64,000 nucleotides of DNA. Origin: Acidobacteriota bacterium. GTDB taxonomy: Bacteria > Acidobacteriota > Thermoanaerobaculia > Multivoradales > Multivoraceae. The stretch is from contig JAPPFP010000004.1 of assembly GCA_028877275.1 (NCBI GenBank), positions 32,225 to 96,224 of the forward strand. The letters are read 5' to 3'. Below are positions 26,255 to 37,712 of the stretch, in pieces. Position numbers and translations under genes: made by a program. The first letter of the stretch is position 1. Every line of letters starts with the position of its first letter. The notes under the pieces were generated by a model, which did no database searches, had not been told where the DNA came from, and saw nothing but the letters and a program-made list of their open reading frames with translations.

Positions 26255-26977
26255 GTGGCCACCAGGCAACGCAGGTTGGTTCAGGGTGCGCAAGCGGGTG
26301 CCGCCCGGGTAGTGGCCAGGTTCCACGCGGCCATCAGGCGAAGCAGGTTGGTGCAGGCTGCGTTGATTCTCGTCGCGCTGGCGCTGTCGGCGGCCGCGGG
26401 GGCTGGCGGCTACCTGCGTTACGCGCCCCGGCCGCCGGACACGACGGAAGCGAGACTGCTCGCCGGAGGCGGCGGTGAGGTCGACCACTGCGACCTGCCG
26501 GTCCTCGACGGCTCGGGCCTGACCGCGGACGAGATACCGATCGCCTACACGCCCGGCTGTGAGGGCTACACGGAGTGGCCGGTTCCGGTGCTGGCCGCCT
26601 GCACCGAGCCGCTTCTGGCCGGTGCGCCCGACCTGCGCGGCCTCTGGCTGGACCCGGACAGCGGGCACCTGGAACGCGTCGAACAGTGCGGCAACCGCGT
26701 CGTCGTGACCGCCGCGGGTCTGCTTCACGACATGCGCGCCGACGGCACGCTGCGAAATGGCGCCAACGACGTGAACCCGAGTTGCCTGCGGATCCGCAAC
26801 CGGACGCGCTACCGGGACGGCGTCCTCGAAATGGACGGCTACGGCATCCCCTGGATCCGGGTCGAACGGTGGATGGAGGGCGACGAACTGCGCTGGACCC
26901 ATCCCCAGGCCGGCAGTCACCGGATGCGCCGCATCTGCCAGGTGCCGCCGGAGCGGGTGATGCGGGAGCCGTACTGA
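26255..26977 (+). CDS. Uncharacterised membrane-anchored protein
   Basis: 240 residues from GTG 26255 (preceded by GGGAG). A basic N-terminus precedes one TM helix (QAALILVALALSAAAGAGGYL). The extracytoplasmic part has four or more cysteines (DHCDLPVL, PGCEGYTEW, LAACTEPLL, VEQCGNRVVV) and a lipocalin-like C-terminal beta region (DLRGLWLDPDSG, YRDGVLEMDGYGIPWIRVERWMEGDELRWTHP). Family unknown. The N-terminal 40 residues contain an in-frame repeat, described separately. It starts 7 bases after the dehalogenase stop. Confidence 0.62.
   Translation: MATRQRRLVQGAQAGAARVVARFHAAIRRSRLVQAALILVALALSAAAGAGGYLRYAPRPPDTTEARLLAGGGGEVDHCDLPVLDGSGLTADEIPIAYTPGCEGYTEWPVPVLAACTEPLLAGAPDLRGLWLDPDSGHLERVEQCGNRVVVTAAGLLHDMRADGTLRNGANDVNPSCLRIRNRTRYRDGVLEMDGYGIPWIRVERWMEGDELRWTHPQAGSHRMRRICQVPPERVMREPY
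26258..26362 (+). repeat. In-frame direct repeat of 33 bases, 72-base period
   Basis: Copies at 26258-26290 and 26330-26362 match at 28 of 33 positions and are offset by 72 bases (24 codons). They encode ATRQRRLVQGA and AIRRSRLVQAA in the N-terminal cytoplasmic part of the membrane protein above. Confidence 0.7.
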
Positions 26978-27014
26978 AGAATCCGTCGGGAGGAGGAACA
27001 CGTAGTTGCCGGGG

Positions 27015-27020
27015 TACGAT
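27015..27020 (+). promoter_or_regulatory. -10 element of a probable leaderless promoter
   Basis: TACGAT ends 6 bases before ATG 27027 with no Shine-Dalgarno sequence. This supports 27027 over the in-frame ATG at 27006, which lies upstream of this element. Confidence 0.4.
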
Positions 27021-27026
27021 GCCGGC

Positions 27027-27632
27027 ATGCTCGGCACGACCCTCGATGCGTCGGCGTACATCGACCGGCTGAGAGCCGAGTTGGCGAGGATCGACACGGC
27101 GGCGGTGGAACGCTGGGCCGATGTCGTCTTCGACGTCTGGAGCCGTGGCAGCACGCTCTACCTGATCGGCAACGGCGGCTCGGCCGCCGCTGCGAGCCAC
27201 CTGAGCGTTGACCTGGGCAAGGGCACGGTCGCGGCCGACTCCCTGCGCGACGAGTCGCATGCGCGCCTGCGGGTAGTCAGCCTGACGGACAACGTGCCCT
27301 GGATCACCGCGGTGGCGAACGACCTGGACTACGAGCAGGTCTTCGTCCAGCAGTTGATGAGCTCCGCCGTCTCCGGCGACGCCTTGATGGCGTTCAGCGG
27401 CTCGGGGAACAGCCCGAACGTGCTGGCCGCCGTGGACTGGGCGAACCGCCATGACCTCCGCACGTTCGGGCTCACGGGGTTCGGCGGGGGGCGGCTGAAG
27501 GAACTCCAGCAGGACGGCGTTCACGTCGACCTGGACGACATGGGCATGGTCGAAAGCGTCCACGTGTGCCTGTTCCACTGGGTCGTCGACGACCTCTACG
27601 CCCGCACCCAGAAGACCGGGCGGCACGCCTGA
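27027..27632 (+). CDS. SIS-domain protein (phosphoheptose isomerase-like)
   Basis: 201 residues. IGNGGSAAAASHLSVDLGKGT matches the phosphosugar-binding loop of GmhA/DiaA-type SIS proteins, and SGSGNSPNVLAAVDWA is the second phosphate-binding loop. These enzymes isomerise sedoheptulose-7-phosphate to D-glycero-heptose-7-phosphate for LPS or S-layer heptose. The other heptose genes are not in the window, so the substrate is inferred. The conserved DMGMVESVHVCLFHWVVD C-terminus is typical of a GmhA-like group. Followed after 10 bases by a hydrolase gene. Confidence 0.84.
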   Translation: MLGTTLDASAYIDRLRAELARIDTAAVERWADVVFDVWSRGSTLYLIGNGGSAAAASHLSVDLGKGTVAADSLRDESHARLRVVSLTDNVPWITAVANDLDYEQVFVQQLMSSAVSGDALMAFSGSGNSPNVLAAVDWANRHDLRTFGLTGFGGGRLKELQQDGVHVDLDDMGMVESVHVCLFHWVVDDLYARTQKTGRHA

Positions 27633-28438
27633 GGACGGAGCCGTGGACACGGCACCGAAGGGGCGCCGGATCGGCCTGCCCGGCCGTGGAGCGACCTGGG
27701 CGTACGACATCGCCGGACCGCCCGGGGCCCCCACGCTGGTCTTGTTGCATGGCCTCGCGGCCACCGCGCTTCTGAACTGGTCGACGAGCTTCGCCGCATT
27801 GGCGCGGGGCTTCCGCGTCGTCGCGCTCGATCACCGGGGCCACGGCCGCGGGATCCGGCGGATCGGCGCCTTCAGGCTGGAGGACTGCGCGGACGACGCG
27901 GCGGCACTGGCCGACCGGCTGGGCGTGGAGCGGGTGATCCCGGTCGGCTATTCGATGGGCGGTGCGGTGGCGCAGTTGTTCTGGCGTCGCCACCGCGATC
28001 GCACCGCCGGTCTCGTCCTCTGCGCGACGAGTTCGCGTTTCGGTGGGCCACGGACCAAGCGGGCCGCCTCAGCGCTGGGGCCGCTGCTTTCGCTCGCGGC
28101 TCGGGTGGCGCCCCAGTCGATGTGGGACAGCATGGGTGAGCGGATGCTCGAGAACGTCCAGGATCCCGGCCGGCGTCTGGCCCTGAAGGAGCAGCTCGCC
28201 CCGACGGAGCCGGCTTCGGTGATCGAGGCCGGCGCCGCGCTCGCACATTTCGACTCCAGCCACTGGCTGGGCGACATCGATGTGCCGGCGGCGGTCGTGC
28301 TCACGCTGCGGGACGAGCACATCCCGACCCAGTACCAGCAGGCGATGGCGGCTGCGATCCCGGGTGCGGAGGTCCATCCGGTCGATGCGGACCACTACGC
28401 CTGCGTGGCGAGGCCCCACCTCTTCGTGCCTGCCCTCG

Positions 28439-31627
<3,189 letters not shown>

Positions 31628-31640
31628 CGGCGGAACGTCC

Positions 31641-32807
31641 TCAGCCGCCCGTGGCCGTCTCGTCCTCCGCTTCGAGCGGCGGCGGTTCGGTGACCTCGAT
31701 CGGCGCACCGTCGGCCAGTCGATCGATGACCGGTCCGACGATCAGAGCGTCGCCGGCCTCGACGCCGTTCCTGACTTCGACCCATCGCTGGCCGGTGGCT
31801 CCGACGGAGACCTCGATCTGCTCGGCTCGGCCGTCCACGGCGCCGAACACGTAGGTGCGTCCGTCGCGGTTGAGAACCGCGGTGCGTTCGACGATCATCG
31901 CCCCGTCGCGGGTCCGCGGCCGGATCTCGGCGCGGACGAAGGCACCGGCCTTGGCTTCCGGTGTCTCGCCTGGCACCGGGGCTCGCACGCGGTAGGTGCG
32001 CGTCTCCGGGTCGATGCGGGCGTTTACCGCCGTGATCGTGGAGCGGAGGGGTCTCGCCGCGCCCTCGACAATCAGGACTGCCGGGTCTCCGACCTGGACC
32101 GGCGCCGCGGCCGCGGCGGGCACGTCGAGTTCCGCCGCGAAACCCGTCAGTTCCTGAATCGTGACGACGACCGAACCCGGGCCGACGATCGCTCCCTCGT
32201 GAAGCTGACGCTCGACCACGTGGGCGTCGTAAGGGCTGATCACCGCGGTCCGCGTCAGGTCCTGTTCAGCGCTCCTCACGGCGGCGAGTTCCTGCTCGAC
32301 CCGGGCCTTGGCGACCGCAAGCTGGGTCCGTTGCCGGTCGAGCTCCTGGGGTGGAGCCACCTCCTGCTCGGCCAGCCGCTCGACCCGCTCGAGTTCCTGC
32401 AGCGCCTGGGCGGCCTCGGCCTGGGCCAGGGACAGACCGGCGCGCGCCCGCTGAAGATCGATCCGGAAGGGAGCGGGATCGAGTTGCAGGACGACGTCGC
32501 CCTCCGCGACCTGGTCGCCTACGTTGAAGTAGACGGCCGCCAGTCGCCCCGAGACTTCAGGACCGAGTTCGGTCAGACGCGGCGCGACGACGGAGCCCGA
32601 GGCCGTCACCAGGGCGTCTACCTGGCCGTACCGCACACGGGTGGTCGGTGCGGTTTCGCTGCGGAACGCGGCGGCGGTTCCGGACGCTTCCGTCTGGCCG
32701 GCGGCCCGCTTGGCGCCGACGCCGTTGCAGCCGACGCCCGCCAGGCCCAGCAAGAACAGGGCGCACGCTGCGAGCGTCTCGCCGGCCTTTCCGTTCGTCG
32801 TGTTCAT
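31641..32807 (-). CDS. RND efflux periplasmic adaptor subunit (MFP family)
   Basis: 388 residues. The N-terminus MNTTNGKAGETL leads to a hydrophobic stretch ending in a cysteine (GLAGVGCNG), a possible lipoprotein site though the lipobox is weak. VSGRLAAVYFNVGDQVAEGDVVLQLD is the first half of the lipoyl/barrel-sandwich domain; a helical hairpin rich in Glu/Gln/Leu follows (residues about 120-190), then the second lipoyl half VISPYDAHVVERQLHEGAIVGPGS. It links the inner-membrane pump to an outer-membrane channel. Probably transcribed with the pump. The start is set by the MFP family pattern. Confidence 0.88.
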   Translation of the reverse strand: MNTTNGKAGETLAACALFLLGLAGVGCNGVGAKRAAGQTEASGTAAAFRSETAPTTRVRYGQVDALVTASGSVVAPRLTELGPEVSGRLAAVYFNVGDQVAEGDVVLQLDPAPFRIDLQRARAGLSLAQAEAAQALQELERVERLAEQEVAPPQELDRQRTQLAVAKARVEQELAAVRSAEQDLTRTAVISPYDAHVVERQLHEGAIVGPGSVVVTIQELTGFAAELDVPAAAAAPVQVGDPAVLIVEGAARPLRSTITAVNARIDPETRTYRVRAPVPGETPEAKAGAFVRAEIRPRTRDGAMIVERTAVLNRDGRTYVFGAVDGRAEQIEVSVGATGQRWVEVRNGVEAGDALIVGPVIDRLADGAPIEVTEPPPLEAEDETATGG

Positions 32808-32881
32808 GGCAGTTGTACCCCGTCGGACTGGTACGCTGCCGGTTGCCGCTTTGGAAATCATACAAGCGCCGGAGGACTCAC

Positions 32882-33721
32882 ATGCGCGTCGCTTCTCCCA
32901 GGGTCACAACTCCCGGTTTCGTCGTCTCGATGGCGGCTCTGGGCGTCTTCGCCAGCGTCTCCGCGCCACTTGTCGCCGAGGACTTCGACCACGTTCACCT
33001 GGTCGCTCCGGACACGATGGCGGCCGCGAAGTGGTACCACGAGCTCTTCGGCGGCAGGCTCGGCAAGAGCGGCCCCTTCGACTCCGTCTTCTACGGCAAC
33101 GACATTCTGAAGGTCCGGGAAGGCGAGCCGACCAGCGGCAGCGGCGGCACGTCGCTCGATCACATCGGTTTCTCGGTCGAGAATGTGGCGGCGACCCTGG
33201 AGAGCTGCGAGGCGGCGGGCGGCAAGGTCGTCGGCGCCGCACGACACGTGGAGGCGGCGGGATTCACCTTCGGTTTCTGCGAAGACCCGTGGGGAACGCG
33301 AATCGAGGTGATCGACGACATGGACCACGGCGGCGCCCCGGGTCTCCACCACGTTCACGTGTTCTCGAACGACGCCGTGTCGACGGCGGCCTGGTACGCG
33401 AAGCAGTTCGGCGGCGAAGTCGTGGCCTTCAAGGGGCTTGCGCCACTGCGCTCGATCCTCTACGACAACGGCGGCGATGAGACCTGGCTGATCGTCAATC
33501 AGGTGCCGGGCGAGCGGACCGGCACCGACGGCACGGTGGTCGACCACATCGGCTGGCACACCACGGAGTACGACTCCTGGCTCGAACGGTTGCGTGGCGA
33601 CGGCGTGAAGTTCGTCGTCGAGCCGATGGTGCTGGACGCCGGGCACAGGATCGCCTACGTCGAGGGCCCCGACGGCACGAAGATCGAACTGGTGGAGATC
33701 CTCGCCGGGGGGTCTCCTTGA
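32882..33721 (+). CDS. Exported VOC-superfamily (glyoxalase/dioxygenase-like) protein, two-module
   Basis: 279 residues with a signal-peptide-like N-terminus. Two VOC modules: FDHVHLVAPDTMAAAKWYHELFGG with LDHIGFSVENVAATLE, and LHHVHVFSNDAVSTAAWYAKQFGG with VDHIGWHTTEYDSWLERL. Each begins with the beta-alpha-beta-beta-beta H-x-H pattern that binds a divalent metal in glyoxalases and extradiol dioxygenases. Location outside the cytoplasm is unusual for the family. GGAGG at 32871-32875 precedes the ATG. The next gene overlaps by 4 bases and is its paralogue. Confidence 0.78.
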   Translation: MRVASPRVTTPGFVVSMAALGVFASVSAPLVAEDFDHVHLVAPDTMAAAKWYHELFGGRLGKSGPFDSVFYGNDILKVREGEPTSGSGGTSLDHIGFSVENVAATLESCEAAGGKVVGAARHVEAAGFTFGFCEDPWGTRIEVIDDMDHGGAPGLHHVHVFSNDAVSTAAWYAKQFGGEVVAFKGLAPLRSILYDNGGDETWLIVNQVPGERTGTDGTVVDHIGWHTTEYDSWLERLRGDGVKFVVEPMVLDAGHRIAYVEGPDGTKIELVEILAGGSP

Positions 33722-34689
33722 GTCAGGGGCCTGGCCTGACTTGGCGGCGGTGCCCGGGACCGGTGCGCGGCCTGGCCGTGGCGGCGGCCGTGTTCATGGC
33801 GGCGCCGCTCGCGGCCCAGGAACCGGCGACCGCGGCCGAGCGGGCGCGCTTCCACCACATCCATCTCAACGTCACCGATGTCGACCGATCGGTCGCCTTC
33901 TACCGCGACACGTTCGGTGCGTTGCCCATCGAGTTCCGCGGCGTGGCGGACGCCCTGTTCACCGAGCGGTCCTTCATCCTCCTGAACGAGGTGGAAGATG
34001 CGCCCGACGGCAGCCAGGCAAGCGGCATCTGGCACTTCGGCTGGGGCGGCGTCGATCTTCCGAACCAGTACCGGTGGCTGGTGTCCCGCGGTGTCGACAT
34101 CCACACGCCGATCTACCGCCTGGGGCGCGGACATGTCATCTACGTGAACGGCCCGGACCGCGAGATGATCGAAGTGAACACGATGGGCCACCACCGCTTC
34201 GCTCACGTCCACCTGTTCGCGGCGGACGTGAACGAGACGGCCGCCTGGTACGAGCGTCACTTCGGACTGCCGGCGCGGCGCACTGCCGAAGGCAACCCGC
34301 GTCCGGTGGGCGAGGGCGCCGCGTTCGCAAGCTGGGAGGACTTTCACCGCGAGCACCGCGCCTGGGCGAACGCGTTTCGCGCCGACAACGTGAACTTCAT
34401 CGTCTACAACCTGCCGGACTACGAGCCGGTGGCGCCGTGGTGGCCCGAGAACGCGGCGCCGCTATTGGAGACCCAGCCGCAACGGGAAAGGGCGATCGAC
34501 CACTTCGCCTTCTCCTACCGCGACATCGAACCGGTGTTCGAGCGGTTGCAGGCAGCGGGTGTCGAGATCGTCGAGCCGATCACGTACCGGCCGGAACTCG
34601 ACATGCGGAGCTTCTTTGTCATGGGGCCGGACAAGGTGGCGGTGGAGATCGTCGAGGCGAAGCCGATCCCCGAGGGTGTTTGGGACTGA
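33718..34689 (+). CDS. Exported VOC-superfamily protein
   Basis: 323 residues from a TTG start that overlaps the preceding TGA (TTGA), implying coupled translation. A hydrophobic stretch (GLAVAAAVFMAAPLAA) ending before QEPAT is a signal peptide. VOC modules: FHHIHLNVTDVDRSVAFYRDTFGA and FAHVHLFAADVNETAAWYERHFGL, then IDHFAFSYRDIEPVFERLQ. The His of each module is in the metal-site position. The reaction is unknown. It precedes the cytochrome/copper monooxygenase-like gene by 70 bases, so the three may process one aromatic or oxygenated substrate (inference). Confidence 0.75.
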   Translation: MSQGPGLTWRRCPGPVRGLAVAAAVFMAAPLAAQEPATAAERARFHHIHLNVTDVDRSVAFYRDTFGALPIEFRGVADALFTERSFILLNEVEDAPDGSQASGIWHFGWGGVDLPNQYRWLVSRGVDIHTPIYRLGRGHVIYVNGPDREMIEVNTMGHHRFAHVHLFAADVNETAAWYERHFGLPARRTAEGNPRPVGEGAAFASWEDFHREHRAWANAFRADNVNFIVYNLPDYEPVAPWWPENAAPLLETQPQRERAIDHFAFSYRDIEPVFERLQAAGVEIVEPITYRPELDMRSFFVMGPDKVAVEIVEAKPIPEGVWD

Positions 34690-34709
34690 GTGAGTGGCCA
34701 GCTAGCTGC

Positions 34710-34715
34710 TAGAGT
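34710..34715 (+). promoter_or_regulatory. -10-like element upstream of the cytochrome/copper protein gene
   Basis: TAGAGT, 44 bases before ATG 34760; that ATG has its own Shine-Dalgarno GGAGG at 34750-34754 with 5-base spacing, so this transcript would carry a normal leader. Confidence 0.3.
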
Positions 34716-34759
34716 CCGGTTGCCGACTCGGAACAACTGGTTGGAAGCTGGAGGCGCGC

Positions 34760-36079
34760 ATGAACCGCTCGATCGCTGCACTTCTCGTTCTTGGCACGCT
34801 CGGACTGGCCTCCGTGGCGGTCGCCGCCGACAGCGGAGAAGCGGTCACGTTCCACGAGGACGTGCTGGCCATCTTCCAGGAGAACTGCCAGACGTGCCAT
34901 CGCCCGGGAGGTGACAACGTGGCCGGCATGGTGGCGCCGATGTCGCTGATGACCTACGAGGAGGTCCGGCCGTGGGCGCGCTCGATCGCCCGGCTGGTGC
35001 AGAGCCGCGAGATGCCGCCCTGGGACGCCACGGACCACACCGCCGGCGTGTTCCTGAACGAGCGGACCCTGACCCAGGATGAGGTCGACACGGTCGTGGC
35101 CTGGGCGAAGAGCGGAGCGCCCAAGGGCGACCCGGCGAAGGGTCCGGCGCCCCGTGAGTGGGAGGACACCGGTGGCTTCCTGATCGGCAAGCCGGACCTC
35201 ATCGTCTACATGGAGGAGCCGTACTACGTCGGCGACGACGTGGAGGACGAGCAGCCGAACTTCTTCATCACGCTGACCGAGGAGATGCTTCCTGAGCCCC
35301 GCTGGCTTCAGGCGATCGAGTACCAGCCGGACGCCGAGTTCGTTCATCACATCACCGGCCGGGCGCTGATCCCGAACGAGGACGGTGAGGTCGACGTGCT
35401 GAGCGAGAACACCTTCTCGCTCGGTTCGATCGCGGCCGGCGAGGACCCGACGATCTATCCGCCGGGCTTCGGCAACCTGCTGCGGGCCGGCATGGTCGTG
35501 CGCCTGAACGTCCACTACCACAAGGAACCGGGACCGGGCTCCGGAGGCTACGACCGTTCGGCGGTCGCCTTCAGGTTCCACCCGGTCGGCGCCGAGGTCA
35601 GGCACAAGGTGACCTGGAACACGATCGGCGCCGGCGCCTTCGAGATCCCGCCGGGCCACGGAAACTGGCGCGTCGGCTCGTCCCGGATCTTCGAGAAGGA
35701 CACCGTGCTGCTGTCGCTCCATCCGCACATGCACTTCCGCGGCCAGAGCATGAAGTACACCGCGTACTACCCGGACGGCGGCACCGAGGTGCTGCTCGAC
35801 GTGCCCGAGTACGACTACAGCTGGCAAACGAACTACATCTACCGGGAGCCCAAGGTGCTGCCGGCAGGCACCCGGGTGGAGATCGAGGCCGTCTACGACA
35901 ACTCGGAAACCAAGCTCGACGAGTACCCCTTCCTTGACATCGGGCGCGCGGTCGACTGGGGCGCCCAGAGCACCGACGAGATGATGGCCCCGTTCCTGGC
36001 CTGGACCTACGTCGAGCCGGAAGACGCGGCCGCGATCCTGGCCAGCGGCTCCGCGGGTTCGACCGGCGGCGGCGAGTAG
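34760..36079 (+). CDS. Cytochrome c / copper type II ascorbate-dependent monooxygenase-like protein
   Basis: 439 residues with a signal peptide (ALLVLGTLGLASVAVA). One c-type heme motif CQTCH sits near residue 47, in VLAIFQENCQTCHRPGG, the diheme/thiol-redox entry found in Acidobacteria and Planctomycetes. The rest resembles PHM/DBM copper monooxygenases: HHITGRALIP (first copper His), LNVHYHKEP and LSLHPHMHFRGQSMKY, followed by EYDYSWQTNYIY. Eukaryotic PHM hydroxylates peptide glycine alpha-carbons with ascorbate; here a heme domain could supply electrons instead. The physiological substrate is unknown. Confidence 0.82.
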   Translation: MNRSIAALLVLGTLGLASVAVAADSGEAVTFHEDVLAIFQENCQTCHRPGGDNVAGMVAPMSLMTYEEVRPWARSIARLVQSREMPPWDATDHTAGVFLNERTLTQDEVDTVVAWAKSGAPKGDPAKGPAPREWEDTGGFLIGKPDLIVYMEEPYYVGDDVEDEQPNFFITLTEEMLPEPRWLQAIEYQPDAEFVHHITGRALIPNEDGEVDVLSENTFSLGSIAAGEDPTIYPPGFGNLLRAGMVVRLNVHYHKEPGPGSGGYDRSAVAFRFHPVGAEVRHKVTWNTIGAGAFEIPPGHGNWRVGSSRIFEKDTVLLSLHPHMHFRGQSMKYTAYYPDGGTEVLLDVPEYDYSWQTNYIYREPKVLPAGTRVEIEAVYDNSETKLDEYPFLDIGRAVDWGAQSTDEMMAPFLAWTYVEPEDAAAILASGSAGSTGGGE

Positions 36080-36139
36080 CGGCGACGAGTACACCCGCCC
36101 GGCGAGCGCCCGGTGGGAGGGGCGAAGGATGCGGCGCGG

Positions 36140-36158
36140 GCGCCTGTCGAGCAGGCGC
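36140..36158. terminator. Hairpin between convergent genes
   Basis: GCGCCTG-TCGAG-CAGGCGC, a perfect 7-base stem located between the stop of the cytochrome/copper gene (36079) and the stop of the convergent PepSY gene (36162). It may serve both directions. No T-run follows. Confidence 0.5.
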
Positions 36159-36161
36159 GCG

Positions 36162-37679
36162 TCAGGAGCGGGCCTTGCGTCGCAGGTACTGCACGGCGAT
36201 GACCACGGACGTCACCGAGAAGACGAACACGCCACTACAAAGAGAGATCATCACCAGGTCCCAGGCAGGTCGGCTGTTGATCAACAAGGTGAAGTCCAGC
36301 GTGTGTAGCCCCTTGAAGATCCAGCGCTCCAGCCGCCGCCTGTCGGTCAAGCGCTCGAGAATCTGGCCGGTGGATAGGTCGATATGAAACCACGTGGCCT
36401 CTGGATCATCGAACTCGACTCTTAGCGCTGGCAACGGGCGGTGGCGGTCGTGATGGGAGTAGTAGTAGAGATCGTAACTGTCCAGCTGCTGCCAATCCCG
36501 GATGCTGCTGCCGGGAATCAGGTTGCCGATGCGGCCGTGGATTCTCTGCTCCAGCGACTCCGTCTCCCCCGGAGCGAGCAGGTGCTGGACTTCGTGTGCG
36601 GAGCCGTAGAGGGAGACATGGGACCTGCCGCCAATCCAGTGCCACGCAATCTCCTTGACGGGAATGCCGGCATCCTGCCGGATCAGTTCTCGAATGTCCT
36701 CGCCACGGGAATAGGCGGGAGCTGACCGCGAGATGCCATCCTGCTGCTCGTAGCGCTGTCTCTGCTCAGAGAAGCTGCTGCTGGACTCGAACACGTCCCA
36801 GGGTCCCACCGACATCAGGCCGCTAAGCAGGAACGTCAGCAGGAACACCGAAGCCAGCAAGCCCAGAATATGGTGGTACCTGGTCATACCCTGATATGGC
36901 GAACAGGAACCGTTCCGGTACCTGCGTCTGAGTCGTAAACGCGTGAGACCGATGATCGCGCCCGTTATCACCGAGACCAGGCCAGCCAGCGAAAGGACGA
37001 TGATGACCTGCTCCCAGGCACCGCGGTGCTCGCGTAGCTGTACCGGGTAGATCCAGTGCAGATTCGAACCCAGCCAGTTCCAGATGCGCTCGCTGCGCCG
37101 GGTGTCACGTACCACTTGGCCGGTCAACGACGAGACATACAGCTCCGTGCCCATGCCGTCCTCGATCGACACCCGGTGCAGTGGTCGGTAGGGATGCAGG
37201 CCATCAGACACTGACCACTGATCCATGTGCAGCCGCTCCAGATGCCTGCCGGTTACGGTTTCGTTGGAATGTCCGGCCCTATGGAAGTCAACTGCGGCCA
37301 CCACGGCTGCCTCGGCAGTCAGTGGAGCGATGCTTGCGCCTGTATCGGCGTACGTGCCCCTCCATGAGTCGCCCTCCACCTTGAGCAGATAGACGGGCCG
37401 CCCCGCGCTGCTGGTCAGGAGCAGTTGTTCGATAAGGCCATCGGCATCGGCGAGACCCAGCGGCCCTTCAGGCGCGACGTTGACGCGATCAGCGGCGAGC
37501 GGCTCCAGCCCGTCGTAGTACTCGTCCCTGGTCAGTTCAGGGAAGCCTACGTACATCATCACCACGCCGCTGACGCACCACATGGCCAGGAACCCGCACA
37601 TGCCGATGCCCAGCCACCGATGGCTGAGATAGAGCAGCCTTCTAAGGCTCATCGTGGGTCTGAACCCCACCGGCTTCAT
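36162..37679 (-). CDS. PepSY-associated TM helix protein
   Basis: 505 residues. The N-terminal TM HRWLGIGMCGFLAMWCVSGVVMMYVGFPEL, two further TM pairs (VIIVLSLAGLVSVITGAIIG and HHILGLLASVFLLTFLLSGLM) and a final TM (WDLVMISLCSGVFVFSVTSVVIAV) with PepSY-like beta domains in between. PepSY_TM proteins occur beside TonB-dependent metallophore receptors and are thought to act as inner-membrane reductases that release metal from its chelator. It starts 33 bases downstream of the receptor gene on the same strand. Base composition is visibly more AT-rich than neighbouring genes. Confidence 0.85.
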   Translation of the reverse strand: MKPVGFRPTMSLRRLLYLSHRWLGIGMCGFLAMWCVSGVVMMYVGFPELTRDEYYDGLEPLAADRVNVAPEGPLGLADADGLIEQLLLTSSAGRPVYLLKVEGDSWRGTYADTGASIAPLTAEAAVVAAVDFHRAGHSNETVTGRHLERLHMDQWSVSDGLHPYRPLHRVSIEDGMGTELYVSSLTGQVVRDTRRSERIWNWLGSNLHWIYPVQLREHRGAWEQVIIVLSLAGLVSVITGAIIGLTRLRLRRRYRNGSCSPYQGMTRYHHILGLLASVFLLTFLLSGLMSVGPWDVFESSSSFSEQRQRYEQQDGISRSAPAYSRGEDIRELIRQDAGIPVKEIAWHWIGGRSHVSLYGSAHEVQHLLAPGETESLEQRIHGRIGNLIPGSSIRDWQQLDSYDLYYYSHHDRHRPLPALRVEFDDPEATWFHIDLSTGQILERLTDRRRLERWIFKGLHTLDFTLLINSRPAWDLVMISLCSGVFVFSVTSVVIAVQYLRRKARS

Positions 37680-37712
37680 GAATCCGTCCAGTGCGTCCGA
37701 CAGGATCGTTGA

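Noticed and set aside
25207..26262. Minus-strand frame opposite the haloalkane dehalogenase gene
   Set aside because: His/Arg-rich low-complexity translation with no domain; the plus-strand frame has a full catalytic triad.
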